Shown here: piece by piece, positions 1-7,553 of the stretch | How the letters are laid out: every line of letters starts with the position of its first letter | Numbering within the stretch: position 1 is the stretch's first letter | NCBI GenBank assembly: GCA_964520785.1 | Contig: CAZFQG010000190.1 | Location: 1-12,227 of the forward strand | Direction: 5' to 3' | DNA: 12,227 nt | DNA from: CAZFQG01 sp964520785 | Lineage (GTDB): Bacteria > Planctomycetota > Planctomycetia > Pirellulales > Thermoguttaceae | Program-made: the position numbers and the translations under genes | The notes under the pieces: model-generated | Databases searched by the model: none | The model's input: only the letters and a program-made list of their open reading frames with translations | Told to the model about the DNA's origin: nothing

Positions 1-228
1 CTCCCGAGTGAATCCAAAACGGCAACCCGAACATTTACGTTTGACAAAGCAATAGTCTTTGGAAGCGTCCTGGGCCCCTACGGGTACAGCCTCGCGGCCA
101 CGAATCTCATCCAGGGGTTTGCCGCGGCGGTCTTTTTGAGCGCACTGCCGGTAATCCCCATCTTCATCGCGGGCTTGCTGATACGGATTCCCGGGGTAAC
201 TCGGTTGGCGACACCTGAAAGCAGGTAG
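1..228 (+). CDS. Partial membrane protein, C-terminal end (possibly sugar ABC permease)
   Basis: Reading frame 1 is open from the first base for 75 codons to a TAG at 226-228, with mostly G/C third positions, so it looks like the end of a gene that begins outside the window. The last half is hydrophobic: an Ala-rich stretch, then a segment around SALPVIPIFIAGLLIR, then a short polar tail ending in ATPESR. The order 'Ala-rich helix, LP, aliphatic helix, Arg, Gly' resembles the C terminus of MalG-type carbohydrate ABC permeases, where a last helix with an LP motif is followed by a short Gly-containing tail. That family call is inference from pattern only, because the diagnostic EAA loop would lie upstream. 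It could be the end of another polytopic protein. I am fairly sure it is coding and unsure of the function. Confidence 0.5.
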   Translation, partial: LPSESKTATRTFTFDKAIVFGSVLGPYGYSLAATNLIQGFAAAVFLSALPVIPIFIAGLLIRIPGVTRLATPESR

Positions 229-445
229 CCGGGCAAATCGAACCACGGCTGGCGGAACATAACTCCATCGCTCGCCAGTTATTCGTTGACACATCGCCCT
301 CCAATCTGGATCGAATAATATGCAGGGTTTAGCAAGAGTATTTTGATTATAACAATCACATTGTTCCTCCGAATCAGTCAAGATTTACTGCTTGTAGGAC
401 GATTGAGGGTATGAAGAACCTACGAACTCGTCGGAGGAATACTAA

Positions 446-3400
446 ATGCGTTTCCCGCGATTACCCCGCTTTCCCATATTCGCATCCATTTGTTTCTGCT
501 TGGGCCTTCCGGTCGCAGCGAATGCCGAAATACTCCTGCTCGATCTCCAGAGCCGCCAGCGGAAGGACGCCTTCGGGACCGAGTTCCCCGACTCTGCGTT
601 CATGGAGAAGCAGAGTTCCGTCATCTATTCCCTCTCGATGTTGGATGGAAACGACCGGATTTCCATCGAATGGGGGACCGTGACCGGAACGCCGAACAAT
701 TCCAACGTCGCCTACGCGATCAATGCCGGGGCGGGAGACGACACTCTGCGGTTCTATAACGCCCTGGTAGGGGGTGAAACTCCATTCTCGAAGGGTAGGA
801 CTCCGGATATTACCGCCGGGCCGGGAAACGACATCATTGATATTGAAGGGGGGACCTTTCTCGGTAGCATTTTCGGCGGATCGGGCAACGACCGGATGGA
901 ACTCTATAATCGCAGCTACCTGGACGCCAACAATGTCCAACACCGCGGGCCGGTCGTTTATGGCCGGCTTTCCGGCGGCAGCGGAGACGATACGATCCTT
1001 GCGCGAGACGACACGTACGTTGACGGTTCCCGATACATCTACTCCAACGGTGCAGCCGAGTGGATCGGAGTCGATTTGGGCAGTGGAAATGATCGCTTCA
1101 GCCTCTACGGCGGAATCAGCGACGCCGTCGACGAACGCGGCGCCGTCGTGCATGGTTCAATCATCGGGGGTGAGGGAAACGACATCATCAAGATATATGA
1201 CTACGCGGTCGTCTTTGGTAACGTCAACGGCCGGATTCTCCAGAACCAGGTCGCGTCCATTCCCGACAAGCTTGGTAATGACCAGATTTTCGTCTCCGGT
1301 AACGCGAAGGTCTTCGGGAATATCGAAGGCGGTTGGGGAAATGACGTCATCAGCGTTCTGGACAACGCCGAGGTCGCCGCCTATACGACGGTGGAGGGGG
1401 TGACCTTGGACGGGAACGTTTGGGGTGAGCAGGGAAATGACGTCATCATCATCGGTGGTTCCGCGAGCATCGCCGGTACGGTCGACGGTGGCGAGGGCGT
1501 CGATACGCTCATTCTGGAAGGTCGAGATATCAACGGGACGGCCATCAACGCGAGCTCCTTCGAGCGGGTGATCAAACGCGGTGGCGGGGAATGGACGATT
1601 GAGTTCCCCTCTCCCACGGACGGGAACCCCGTAACCCTCATCGACCTCAAGGTCCTGCGCGCCGGGGGAAAGCTGACGCTAGAAACCTCGGCCGGCCCCC
1701 CCAAGGCGGACCTCAAGGTGACGAATAATATCCAGATTTATGAAGAGGGTACACTGCACGTCAAGACGAACCTCGACGCCAACTACATTTTCATCGCCCC
1801 GAACGGCACTCTGATCGTTACCGCGTCTCCCAAGAACCTTACCGTCAACAAACTGGAGTCCTACGGAAACGTCGTCGTCTCGGGGACGGTAAACGCCGTG
1901 AATCTTTCGTTTTGTAACGGTACGGCCGATTTGCAGGGCACCGTCACGACCGGAAGCTATAGCCAATCCGGCGGCGACGTGACGGTCGGCGACGCGTTCG
2001 TTTCGCAGCAGACGCTCACGCCGTCCGGGTACGTCACCCGCGGCAACGCGATAATCACCGGCGGGACGTTCGAAGCGCAAGCCGGCGTGACGGTCGACGG
2101 GGCATTCACCGTCGGAGGAACCGCCAGGGTCACCGTCGACGGCGGTGACTTGACCAGTTCGAACGTGAACGTGACCGGCGGGCCGAACGGGAGCATTCCC
2201 CAGGGGTATGCCCTCACCGCCAAGCAAAACATTGTCGCGGACAACGTCGCCGTCTCCGGCGGCTCGTTGAAAGCGGAAGGGACGATCACCGCGGCCGATA
2301 CCGTTCGCGTCTCGCGAGGTCTTCTCGCCGCGGAACAGACGACCGCGGCGAAGGACGTGGTCGTTTCCGGCGGGACGTACACGGCGAAAGGAAACGTCAC
2401 CGCGACCGACACGTTGAGGGTTTCCGGCGGCACCATGAACGCCGAAGCGAACGTCGCCGCCGCCGATTTGACCGTTTCCGGCGGGACGTTCAACACGCAG
2501 GGCAACGTCACGGCCTCGAATTCGATGACCTTCTCCGGCGGCACGACCAACGTTGTCGCGAGCGGCGCCTACGGCAACACCGGCGGACCGATCGCCGTGA
2601 CCGGCGGGACGGTCAACGTCAACGCCTCCCAGACGCTCACCCTCGGGAGTACGCTGAACATGACCGGGGGAGCGTTCAACGTCCTCGACAACGCGACACT
2701 CAACGCCAGCCCGATTTCCGTCACGAACTCCGTGCTGAGCATGAACACCGGCGCCACCGTGAATGCCGCCGACGTCACGGTCAATTCGGGCGGAATCATC
2801 GGCGGGAGCGGCACGCTCGACGGCGGTGGGGCCGGCAGCGCTCTCGACGTCAAGTCCGGAGGCACCCTTATCGGAACCGGCGCCGCAATGACCGTCAACG
2901 AATACGACCACATTACCTTGGAAGCCGGATCGCAAACCATCGGCAAAATCACCTTCCAGAGCACCGTTGGCGGCGCGATGATGACCGTCGACGCCGGCGC
3001 GGTCCTCGGCGGCAACCTCGATATCCAAATGCCGATTACGGTAAACGGCGGCCAAGTCTCGCCGGGGACTTCGATCGGAACGCAGACCCTCTTCTCCCCG
3101 ACCGGATGGAACAGCCCCATCATCACCGTCGAATACGGCGACGGCATAAGCGACCAGACGATCGTCGACACCGGCGGCGTACTCGTGATTAGCGGCGGAA
3201 CCGTCCGCCCCGCGGTCGATCCGAACAATCCGAACTTCATCGTCCCCTCGACCGGCACCCAATACGACTTCGTCGCCGGGGCGAACACCGGTATACTGGG
3301 CGTTAACAATCCGCTTCAAATCGATCCGACCGTGCAAGCGAATACGCCGGTCTTCACGTACGGCCTCGCCTACAACGATGGCGTTGGTCCGGCGGCGTAC

Positions 3401-4552
3401 TACCGGCTGACCGTTCAGCGGAACACATATCAAAGCCTGGTGGCGTCCGCGAACCAGAAGGCACTCGGGGGCACCGTCGACGGCGTTATCGCCTCCGGAG
3501 CGTGGACCGGCGACCAGGCCGTGGTGATCAACAACCTGGACCGGCTCTCCAGCACGCGGTCTATCGCGGCGGCATTGAATCAGATGAGCCCGGAGCCGTA
3601 CGCGAATCTCGGCCTGATCAATCTGACGGTCGCGGACCGGTTCACCGACGTCGCGCTGAGCCACCTGAGTGAGTTGATCGAGGCGGCCGACGCCTTCTGT
3701 GATCCGTACGGTTGCGGTAGCCAAAGTCGCCACTATACGAACGGCACCTATTTGTGGGGGCACGGAATCGGAGCGTGGGACCAGTACGACGGCAACGCCG
3801 ACACGATGGGCTGGGATAGCGATTTCTACGGTACCGTCATGGGGTTGGATGCCTGCTACGGAGACGTCTTTTACGGACTCAGTGCCGGCTACGTCAGTCA
3901 GACGGTGAACTTCAAGGAGGTCGATGCATACAGCCATAACGACTACTTCAATTTGAATCTTTATGGCGGTTACGAGTCTTGCGGTTGGTTCGCCACCGGT
4001 GGAGCCGGTTTCACTTATGCCTGGAACCACATGCATCGGAGAATCAGGTTCGGCGACATTAGCCGGACGGCCGACGGGAACCCCGATACACCGATCGCCT
4101 CCGGGTTCCTCTACGGTGGACGCCGGTACATCATGGGCAACTGCCGCCTGACGCCGATGCTCGGCGTTCGTGCCGCGACCGGAAACGTTGACGGTTTCGC
4201 GGAGTCCGGGGCGGATAGTCTGAACCTGGTCGTCTCCAGTTACCACCGCAACTCGGCGGTCGCGGAAATCGGTACGCGATTCTCGTGGTTCATCCAGCCG
4301 AATCTCCGTCTCGATTTGCAGGGTTTCTACTCTTATGAGGGAGGCGACGACATCAGCTTCGTGAGTGCCCGATTCATGGATTCGAACATGGAAGTCGCCG
4401 GCGCCGAGATCGAGCGTAGCGCCTGTCGCGTGGGCGCCGCGATCACCGGCGACCTCGGCAGCCGCACGTCCATCCATGCTCGGTACGACGGCCTCATCCG
4501 CGATAGATACAACGTCCACGGTGGCTCGATCGGCCTGTCGATTAAGTTCTAG
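446..4552 (+). CDS. Autotransporter with RTX-like repeats and C-terminal outer-membrane barrel
   Basis: A 1368-residue type V secretion (autotransporter) protein, expected to insert its C terminus in the outer membrane and present a long passenger. The start is well supported: a Shine-Dalgarno CGGAGGAA lies 8 bases before ATG, and residues 1-27 form a signal peptide with Arg residues, a hydrophobic core and a VAANA cleavage site. Residues 95-355 carry about ten GGxGND-type motifs like RTX calcium-binding turns. Residues 603-696 hold alternating 19/18-residue VSGGT repeats suggesting a beta-helix. Around 869 is a PGTSIG segment typical of passenger ends. Residues 994-1085 include a helical linker (ALNQMSPEPYANL). 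The barrel runs from about 1100 (YLWGHGIGAWDQYDG) to the end. The last residues SIGLSIKF alternate and finish in Phe, the usual signal for the BAM machinery. Six cysteines lie in or just before the barrel, which is unusual. The ligand or target of the passenger is unknown. Confidence 0.9.
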   Translation: MRFPRLPRFPIFASICFCLGLPVAANAEILLLDLQSRQRKDAFGTEFPDSAFMEKQSSVIYSLSMLDGNDRISIEWGTVTGTPNNSNVAYAINAGAGDDTLRFYNALVGGETPFSKGRTPDITAGPGNDIIDIEGGTFLGSIFGGSGNDRMELYNRSYLDANNVQHRGPVVYGRLSGGSGDDTILARDDTYVDGSRYIYSNGAAEWIGVDLGSGNDRFSLYGGISDAVDERGAVVHGSIIGGEGNDIIKIYDYAVVFGNVNGRILQNQVASIPDKLGNDQIFVSGNAKVFGNIEGGWGNDVISVLDNAEVAAYTTVEGVTLDGNVWGEQGNDVIIIGGSASIAGTVDGGEGVDTLILEGRDINGTAINASSFERVIKRGGGEWTIEFPSPTDGNPVTLIDLKVLRAGGKLTLETSAGPPKADLKVTNNIQIYEEGTLHVKTNLDANYIFIAPNGTLIVTASPKNLTVNKLESYGNVVVSGTVNAVNLSFCNGTADLQGTVTTGSYSQSGGDVTVGDAFVSQQTLTPSGYVTRGNAIITGGTFEAQAGVTVDGAFTVGGTARVTVDGGDLTSSNVNVTGGPNGSIPQGYALTAKQNIVADNVAVSGGSLKAEGTITAADTVRVSRGLLAAEQTTAAKDVVVSGGTYTAKGNVTATDTLRVSGGTMNAEANVAAADLTVSGGTFNTQGNVTASNSMTFSGGTTNVVASGAYGNTGGPIAVTGGTVNVNASQTLTLGSTLNMTGGAFNVLDNATLNASPISVTNSVLSMNTGATVNAADVTVNSGGIIGGSGTLDGGGAGSALDVKSGGTLIGTGAAMTVNEYDHITLEAGSQTIGKITFQSTVGGAMMTVDAGAVLGGNLDIQMPITVNGGQVSPGTSIGTQTLFSPTGWNSPIITVEYGDGISDQTIVDTGGVLVISGGTVRPAVDPNNPNFIVPSTGTQYDFVAGANTGILGVNNPLQIDPTVQANTPVFTYGLAYNDGVGPAAYYRLTVQRNTYQSLVASANQKALGGTVDGVIASGAWTGDQAVVINNLDRLSSTRSIAAALNQMSPEPYANLGLINLTVADRFTDVALSHLSELIEAADAFCDPYGCGSQSRHYTNGTYLWGHGIGAWDQYDGNADTMGWDSDFYGTVMGLDACYGDVFYGLSAGYVSQTVNFKEVDAYSHNDYFNLNLYGGYESCGWFATGGAGFTYAWNHMHRRIRFGDISRTADGNPDTPIASGFLYGGRRYIMGNCRLTPMLGVRAATGNVDGFAESGADSLNLVVSSYHRNSAVAEIGTRFSWFIQPNLRLDLQGFYSYEGGDDISFVSARFMDSNMEVAGAEIERSACRVGAAITGDLGSRTSIHARYDGLIRDRYNVHGGSIGLSIKF
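728..1510 (+). repeat. RTX-like glycine/aspartate-rich repeat block in the autotransporter passenger
   Basis: Residues 95-355 of the encoded protein contain a series of loosely spaced motifs: GAGDDTL, GPGNDII, GGSGNDR, GGSGDDT, GSGNDR, GGEGNDI, KLGNDQI, GGWGNDV, GEQGNDV and GGEGVDTL. They match the GGxGxD turn of haemolysin-type calcium-binding repeats, each followed by a hydrophobic strand. Spacing is irregular (about 15 to 50 residues), unlike the strict nonapeptide arrays of true RTX toxins, so calcium binding is plausible but not certain. Confidence 0.7.
2252..2584 (+). repeat. In-gene repeat of 111 bp (37 residues = 19 + 18) in the autotransporter passenger
   Basis: V(S/T)GG-type repeat units begin at 2252, 2309, 2363, 2420, 2474 and 2531, so the spacing alternates 57, 54, 57, 54, 57 bases. 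Each unit has the form V-S-G-G, five variable residues, G or a substitute, then a polar turn with A-x-D. The pairs make a 111-bp super-unit. A 17-base identity (CGTTTCCGGCGGGACGT) recurs at 2362-2378 and 2473-2489, exactly 111 bases apart. Less regular VTGG units flank the block at 2171 and 2597. The rung length fits a parallel beta-helix. Confidence 0.75.
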
Positions 4553-4661
4553 AAAAAAATAACCCTACAGAGGGGCGCATATTGTCCGACCTTGGAAAAC
4601 CATCGGCACGCCCGAGCGCCAAGCCGTATTTACTTTCCTTTGGAATAACTGACTGAACCGG

Positions 4662-4688
4662 AACCCGCAAAAATGGGGGTTTTTCCCC
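4662..4688 (+). terminator. Weak hairpin with T-run after the autotransporter gene
   Basis: AACCC at 4662-4666 can pair with GGGTT at 4677-4681, followed by a run of five T (4680-4684). Alternative pairings of the G-run with the CCCC at 4685-4688 or of A5 with T5 compete. The stem is short and the position, 110 bases after the stop codon, is loose, so this is only a possible intrinsic terminator. Confidence 0.25.
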
Positions 4689-4733
4689 GCCGTTAGGGAA
4701 TCGCGAATTCTTGGAATTTAACGACCGAACCGC

Positions 4734-4762
4734 TTGCGTTACTTTTACCGATTGCCTATATT
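4734..4762 (+). promoter_or_regulatory. Candidate sigma70-type promoter for the PEP-CTERM gene
   Basis: TTGCGT at 4734-4739 and TATATT at 4757-4762 are separated by 17 bases. The -10 matches consensus in five of six positions and the -35 in three. Transcription would start near 4769, leaving a leader of roughly 87 bases before ATG 4856. The call rests on pattern matching alone. Confidence 0.45.
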
Positions 4763-4772
4763 CAAGCTTGAA
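4761..4772. promoter_or_regulatory. Perfect 12-bp palindrome at the predicted transcription start
   Basis: TTCAAGCTTGAA is a perfect inverted repeat. It overlaps the last two bases of the -10 element and covers the predicted start point, the position where a repressor dimer would block transcription. No family of regulator can be named from it. Confidence 0.3.
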
Positions 4773-4838
4773 TGACCATCGGGTGGGCTGATGGTCTAAT
4801 TGAGCAACCGCCGAGTCGCATCGATTTCGCATACTTTC

Positions 4839-4849
4839 GAAGGGAAGAG
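4839..4849 (+). promoter_or_regulatory. Ribosome binding site that decides the PEP-CTERM gene start
   Basis: The purine run GAAGGGAAGAG lies just upstream of ATG 4856 and supports this start over the in-frame ATG at 4772, which has no comparable site and would precede the signal peptide. Confidence 0.55.
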
Positions 4850-4855
4850 CCGTCA

Positions 4856-5449
4856 ATGTTCAAAAACAGTATTCTATCAGCGGCTTTTGGGGCCGCGTTG
4901 ATTCTTGCTAGCTCGTTGGTCTCCGCCGGATTGATCGAAAGCGGGACGAGTGACGTTGGAATCGAGACGGGAATTCCCGTCGGTTTCGGATCGATCGTCA
5001 TCGCGAACGACGCCGTCGTGATTATTTGCGTCGACGGAGCGGCCCGTGATTTGTTCCTCGAGTTGGAACCGTCCGCTTCGGTTCTCGGAACGGCCTTGCT
5101 GCAAAATGGTGGAAACATCATGGAATTCGCGGTGGTCTCGGTCGATCCGAAGGTGGCCAAGAACTCCTACGAGATCAGCGAGACGTTTTCCATTTCGCAG
5201 GGCGACTTTGACCTGGACGGAACGATCACGTTGGCGGACCAGGACATGCTTCTTCCCTCCTGGGGCGCTTTCGTGTTGCCCTTTACCGACACGGACGCCA
5301 GCGGAGACGGGTTCGTCGGCGGCGACGACCTGGACGTCGTGCGCAAAAATCTGAACAAGACCATCGAGGCGTTGATTCCGGAGCCGTCGGCGTTCGTCGG
5401 CGTCCTCCTCTTAGCGGGCAGCCTCGTAATCCGCCGCCGGAGCCGGTAA
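4856..5449 (+). CDS. Exported dockerin-like protein with PEP-CTERM sorting tail
   Basis: A 197-residue secreted protein. Residues 1-24 are a signal peptide (MFKNS start, Ala/Leu core, LVSA cleavage site). Residues 25-110 are a beta-rich stretch I do not recognise. Two EF-hand-like loops of type I dockerin style follow: D117, D119, D121, T125 and D128 in DFDLDGTITLAD, and D147, S149, D151 and D158 in DASGDGFVGGDD, each followed by a short helix. Dockerins bind calcium and usually a cohesin partner. The C terminus has IPEPSAF at 174-180, a hydrophobic helix at about 179-193 and a basic RRRSR end, the three parts of a PEP-CTERM signal that an exosortase processes. No exosortase or cohesin is encoded in the window. 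An isolated gene, with its own candidate promoter and a strong terminator downstream. The dockerin plus PEP-CTERM pairing is familiar in planctomycetes. The biological role is unknown. Confidence 0.85.
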   Translation: MFKNSILSAAFGAALILASSLVSAGLIESGTSDVGIETGIPVGFGSIVIANDAVVIICVDGAARDLFLELEPSASVLGTALLQNGGNIMEFAVVSVDPKVAKNSYEISETFSISQGDFDLDGTITLADQDMLLPSWGAFVLPFTDTDASGDGFVGGDDLDVVRKNLNKTIEALIPEPSAFVGVLLLAGSLVIRRRSR

Positions 5450-5488
5450 CCGCGCCGAGCACGCATTCCCCGTTCATCGAATTCCAGG

Positions 5489-5526
5489 ACGGCCGCCGAA
5501 ACGGCAATCGGCGGTCGTTCTTTTTT
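5489..5526 (+). terminator. Rho-independent terminator after the PEP-CTERM gene
   Basis: An 11-bp stem pairs ACGGCCGCCGA (5489-5499) with TCGGCGGTCGT (5508-5518), with one G-T wobble, around an 8-base loop, and is followed by TCTTTTTT ending at 5526. It starts 39 bases after the stop codon. This is a textbook intrinsic terminator. Confidence 0.88.
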
Positions 5527-5698
5527 CGCCACCGACACGGCGGCTGGCTGGTCCCATTATTCAGGCGGCCTCGTGGTTCCGAATGTTCGTGTTCTCCGGT
5601 TCACGCGAGAGAAGTGAAATAAATGGAGCACCCTCGCGAACCATGACGAAGTATTCCCTGGCAACCAAATAGATCGTTTTTGCAGCCGGGATTGGTGG

Positions 5699-6097
5699 AT
5701 GCGAACCTCCGAACCTCTTATTCTCGTGGTCGACGACGAAAACAGCGTATTGGGTTGTGTCCGCGAGGTTCTACGAAGACGCGGCCACCGGTGCCACTGC
5801 TGCGAAACGGCCGAGGACGCCATCGAGTTCTGCCGCGGTCGGCACCCGGACCTGATCATCTCCGACGTGCATTTCGGCGGCATGAGCGGGCTGGAGATGT
5901 GTGAACACATCAAGGTTGAGAAGGGGCTGGCGGACATTCCGGTCATGTTCTTGAGCGGCTCGCAAATCCCCGACATTATCCGCCGCAGTCACTCCGTGGG
6001 TGGCGCGTATTATCTTCGCAAGCCCTTCGATCCGGACGTCCTCTCGGCACTGGTCGAAAAAGCGCTTTGGCTGACGCAACTGGTGGACGCGCCTTAG
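5699..6097 (+). CDS. Single-domain response regulator (CheY-like receiver)
   Basis: The 132 residues are one receiver domain and nothing more. The acidic pair is D12-D13 in ILVVDDE, the phosphoacceptor is D56 in LIISDVHF, the conserved Ser/Thr is S86 in MFLSGS, and the conserved Lys is K108 in LRKPFD. All catalytic positions are present, so phosphorylation by a histidine kinase is expected. With no output domain it would act by protein contact, as CheY or Spo0F types do. No kinase is next to it, so its partner cannot be named. A cysteine cluster, HRCHCC at residues 30-35, is unusual for the fold. The ATG is preceded immediately by GGTGG, a poor ribosome binding site. The gene sits alone between a terminator and a convergent gene. 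Confidence 0.9.
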   Translation: MRTSEPLILVVDDENSVLGCVREVLRRRGHRCHCCETAEDAIEFCRGRHPDLIISDVHFGGMSGLEMCEHIKVEKGLADIPVMFLSGSQIPDIIRRSHSVGGAYYLRKPFDPDVLSALVEKALWLTQLVDAP

Positions 6098-6240
6098 GCC
6101 GGTCAGCCGGATACCATCTTCACGAAGCCGATTGTCTCGAGGTCCCGCGGGAAGAGTCTGTTCCTGTTCCGCCGAGCCGGCACATCGTGTAACGCGAAGC
6201 GGTCCGACCCCAACAGCCCGGACGACCTCGGTCAGTCGAA

Positions 6241-7320
6241 TCACCAGTAGTGGATTCCGGGATTCCAAGGCCAGTAGGCGGTGCGGCTCCCACCGAAACG
6301 GACTTCCATGCCCATCGTGAAAGAGAAGTTGTTTTGAGTGTTGAATGCGCTCCCGGCGTGGATCGCGACATTGTCGGCCAGTTCGCCCCGAAGGACAAGC
6401 CAGTTGTTTACCCGGTACTTCAAGCCGATCCCGAAGGGAATTCCTATTACCGTTGAGTCGTAGTCGACGGCGAGGCGATCCTCGCACTGAATGCGCGCCG
6501 TGCCGAGGCCCAAACGGAAATAGGGCCGCCATGCGTCATCTCCCCAGGGGTAGTAGAGCAGGTTCAGATCGAACATGGTCAAATTCGCATCGCGGCGGCA
6601 GTCGTATCGGCGCCGCCAAGGGTCATCGGGAGCCAAGCCGGCCTCGTCATTCGCCGCCCGCTGGGCTCGTTGAGCGAGCAAACTGTCCCAGACACTTAAC
6701 GAGGCGAACGAAAACCGGACTTCCGTGCCCCAATAGTGGTCGAAGTCCCAGCCGAACCGGTATCCTCCGAAAAATCCATGACCGGTTCCCATCCAGTCGG
6801 TAATCAGTGGAGACCCCGCCATTCCGCCCATAAACCAACCCGCGCTGAAGGGCCGGTACCGCCAGCTCTCCCCAACAAGCGGCATCCGGATCTTCGCGAA
6901 TCGTTGCCGGTAGACGGGTGAAGTCAAGATTCGCGCCAACTTCTGATGCGGAGCCAGACGCGCCCATTCACGTTGGACCGGATCACCGTAGAATCGCCCA
7001 CCGATCGTCTCACTTGGCGTCGTTCCAATGCAGTCCTCCGGTCGGCAGAACGCCTCCTCCCGGGGGTACGAAGTGGCAGCGCCGGTCGCATCGTTCCCAC
7101 GGCCGATCCGCTCGAACTGGACGTCCGTGGAGTCCAACAGTGGGCCGGCGTATGGAGTCTCCTCCTCCAGCAACGGCCGAAAACGTCCAATTTCGGATTC
7201 CACGGCTGGCGTCGCGCAGGTAGAATAGGGCCACGCTGCGGTGAAAACCGTTACAGCGACGGCAACCCAGCGCCCAACGGCGTCGCCGCGAATCGAGTCG
7301 CGGTGGCGTGGTCCGGGCAT
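6241..7320 (-). CDS. Outer-membrane beta-barrel protein, planctomycete type
   Basis: Minus strand, about 359 residues from the chosen ATG. That start gives a signal peptide: a basic n-region (MPGPRHRDSIRGDAVGR), the core WVAVAVTVFTAAW and a likely cleavage near STCA. In-frame starts at 7347 (ATG) and 7428 (TTG) also exist and none has a clear Shine-Dalgarno site, so the N terminus is uncertain. A polar segment of about 120 residues follows, then amphipathic strands rich in aromatic and Gly residues: RPFSAGWFMGGM, FFGGYRFGWDFDHYWGTEVRF, LNLLYYPWGDDAWRPYFRLGLG and the final FTMGMEVRFGG. The protein ends in AYWPWNPGIHYW. This arrangement matches small outer-membrane barrel proteins I recall from planctomycetes. 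No enzymatic motif is seen. A pore or structural role is inference. It converges on the response regulator gene and is divergent from the small Cys-rich gene, with a candidate promoter and operator between. Confidence 0.8.
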   Translation of the reverse strand: MPGPRHRDSIRGDAVGRWVAVAVTVFTAAWPYSTCATPAVESEIGRFRPLLEEETPYAGPLLDSTDVQFERIGRGNDATGAATSYPREEAFCRPEDCIGTTPSETIGGRFYGDPVQREWARLAPHQKLARILTSPVYRQRFAKIRMPLVGESWRYRPFSAGWFMGGMAGSPLITDWMGTGHGFFGGYRFGWDFDHYWGTEVRFSFASLSVWDSLLAQRAQRAANDEAGLAPDDPWRRRYDCRRDANLTMFDLNLLYYPWGDDAWRPYFRLGLGTARIQCEDRLAVDYDSTVIGIPFGIGLKYRVNNWLVLRGELADNVAIHAGSAFNTQNNFSFTMGMEVRFGGSRTAYWPWNPGIHYW

Positions 7321-7460
7321 TCTCAACGTTCGGCCTTGCGCCGCCATGGATGCTACGTTACTAAAGAGGTTGAATGGTAACCGAGTCCGTGCCGCAAGAA
7401 TGTCCCGAACGGTTGCCGATAGTACCAAAGGGGGATTCGTTCAAGCATTATCGCGGGTGG

Positions 7461-7490
7461 ATTATCGGAAAAGTTGACCCTTTGTGTCAA
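7461..7490 (-). promoter_or_regulatory. Candidate promoter for the minus-strand barrel gene
   Basis: Read on the minus strand, TTGACA (complement of 7485-7490, a perfect -35) and GATAAT (complement of 7461-7466, five of six for -10) are separated by 18 bases. Transcription would begin near 7454, which allows any of the three possible starts of the barrel gene (7428, 7347, 7320). Confidence 0.6.
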
Positions 7491-7503
7491 GGTGAACTTT
7501 TCC
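7467..7503. promoter_or_regulatory. 37-base imperfect palindrome overlapping the barrel-gene promoter (operator candidate)
   Basis: GGAAAAGTTGACC at 7467-7479 and GGTGAACTTTTCC at 7491-7503 are inverted repeats with 12 of 13 positions matching and an 11-base centre. A nested smaller pair, TTGAC and GTCAA, lies inside. The whole element covers the spacer and -35 of the minus-strand promoter. It has no T-run, so a terminator is less likely than a dimeric regulator site. Confidence 0.5.
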
Positions 7504-7553
7504 CAACCGGTTACGAGTGATCGAACCATGCCCGCCCCAGCGAATCGGCGTCT

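Larger units (their letters stand above)
4553..4855. other. 303-base intergenic region between autotransporter and PEP-CTERM gene
   Basis: I see no gene here. An ATG at 4772 is in frame with the downstream gene but would place 28 polar residues ahead of a clear signal peptide, so it is not used. The region holds a weak terminator-like element near 4662-4688, a candidate promoter at 4734-4762, a 12-bp palindrome at 4761-4772 and a purine-rich ribosome binding site at 4839-4849, each listed separately. Confidence 0.6.

Noticed and set aside
78..260. A 60-codon minus-strand frame at the left edge
   Set aside because: The plus strand frame through the same bases reads as a membrane protein end with better codon composition. 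The minus product shows no features.
286..291. TTGACA upstream of the autotransporter as a -35 element
   Set aside because: No acceptable -10 lies 16-18 bases downstream. The nearest AT-rich hexamer is about 24 bases away.
2252..2584. Regular repeats considered as a CRISPR array
   Set aside because: They are in-frame coding repeats in a secreted protein, the repeats are imperfect, and there are no unique spacers of constant length or cas genes.
1679..4519. A 946-codon open frame on the minus strand within the autotransporter gene
   Set aside because: It is fully antisense to a gene with a signal peptide, repeats and barrel. The repetitive GC-rich codons keep the opposite strand free of stops. 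Its translation has no recognisable domain.
5771..6532. A 253-codon minus frame over the response regulator and the end of the barrel gene
   Set aside because: It crosses two well-supported genes and has an Arg-rich composition with no motif.
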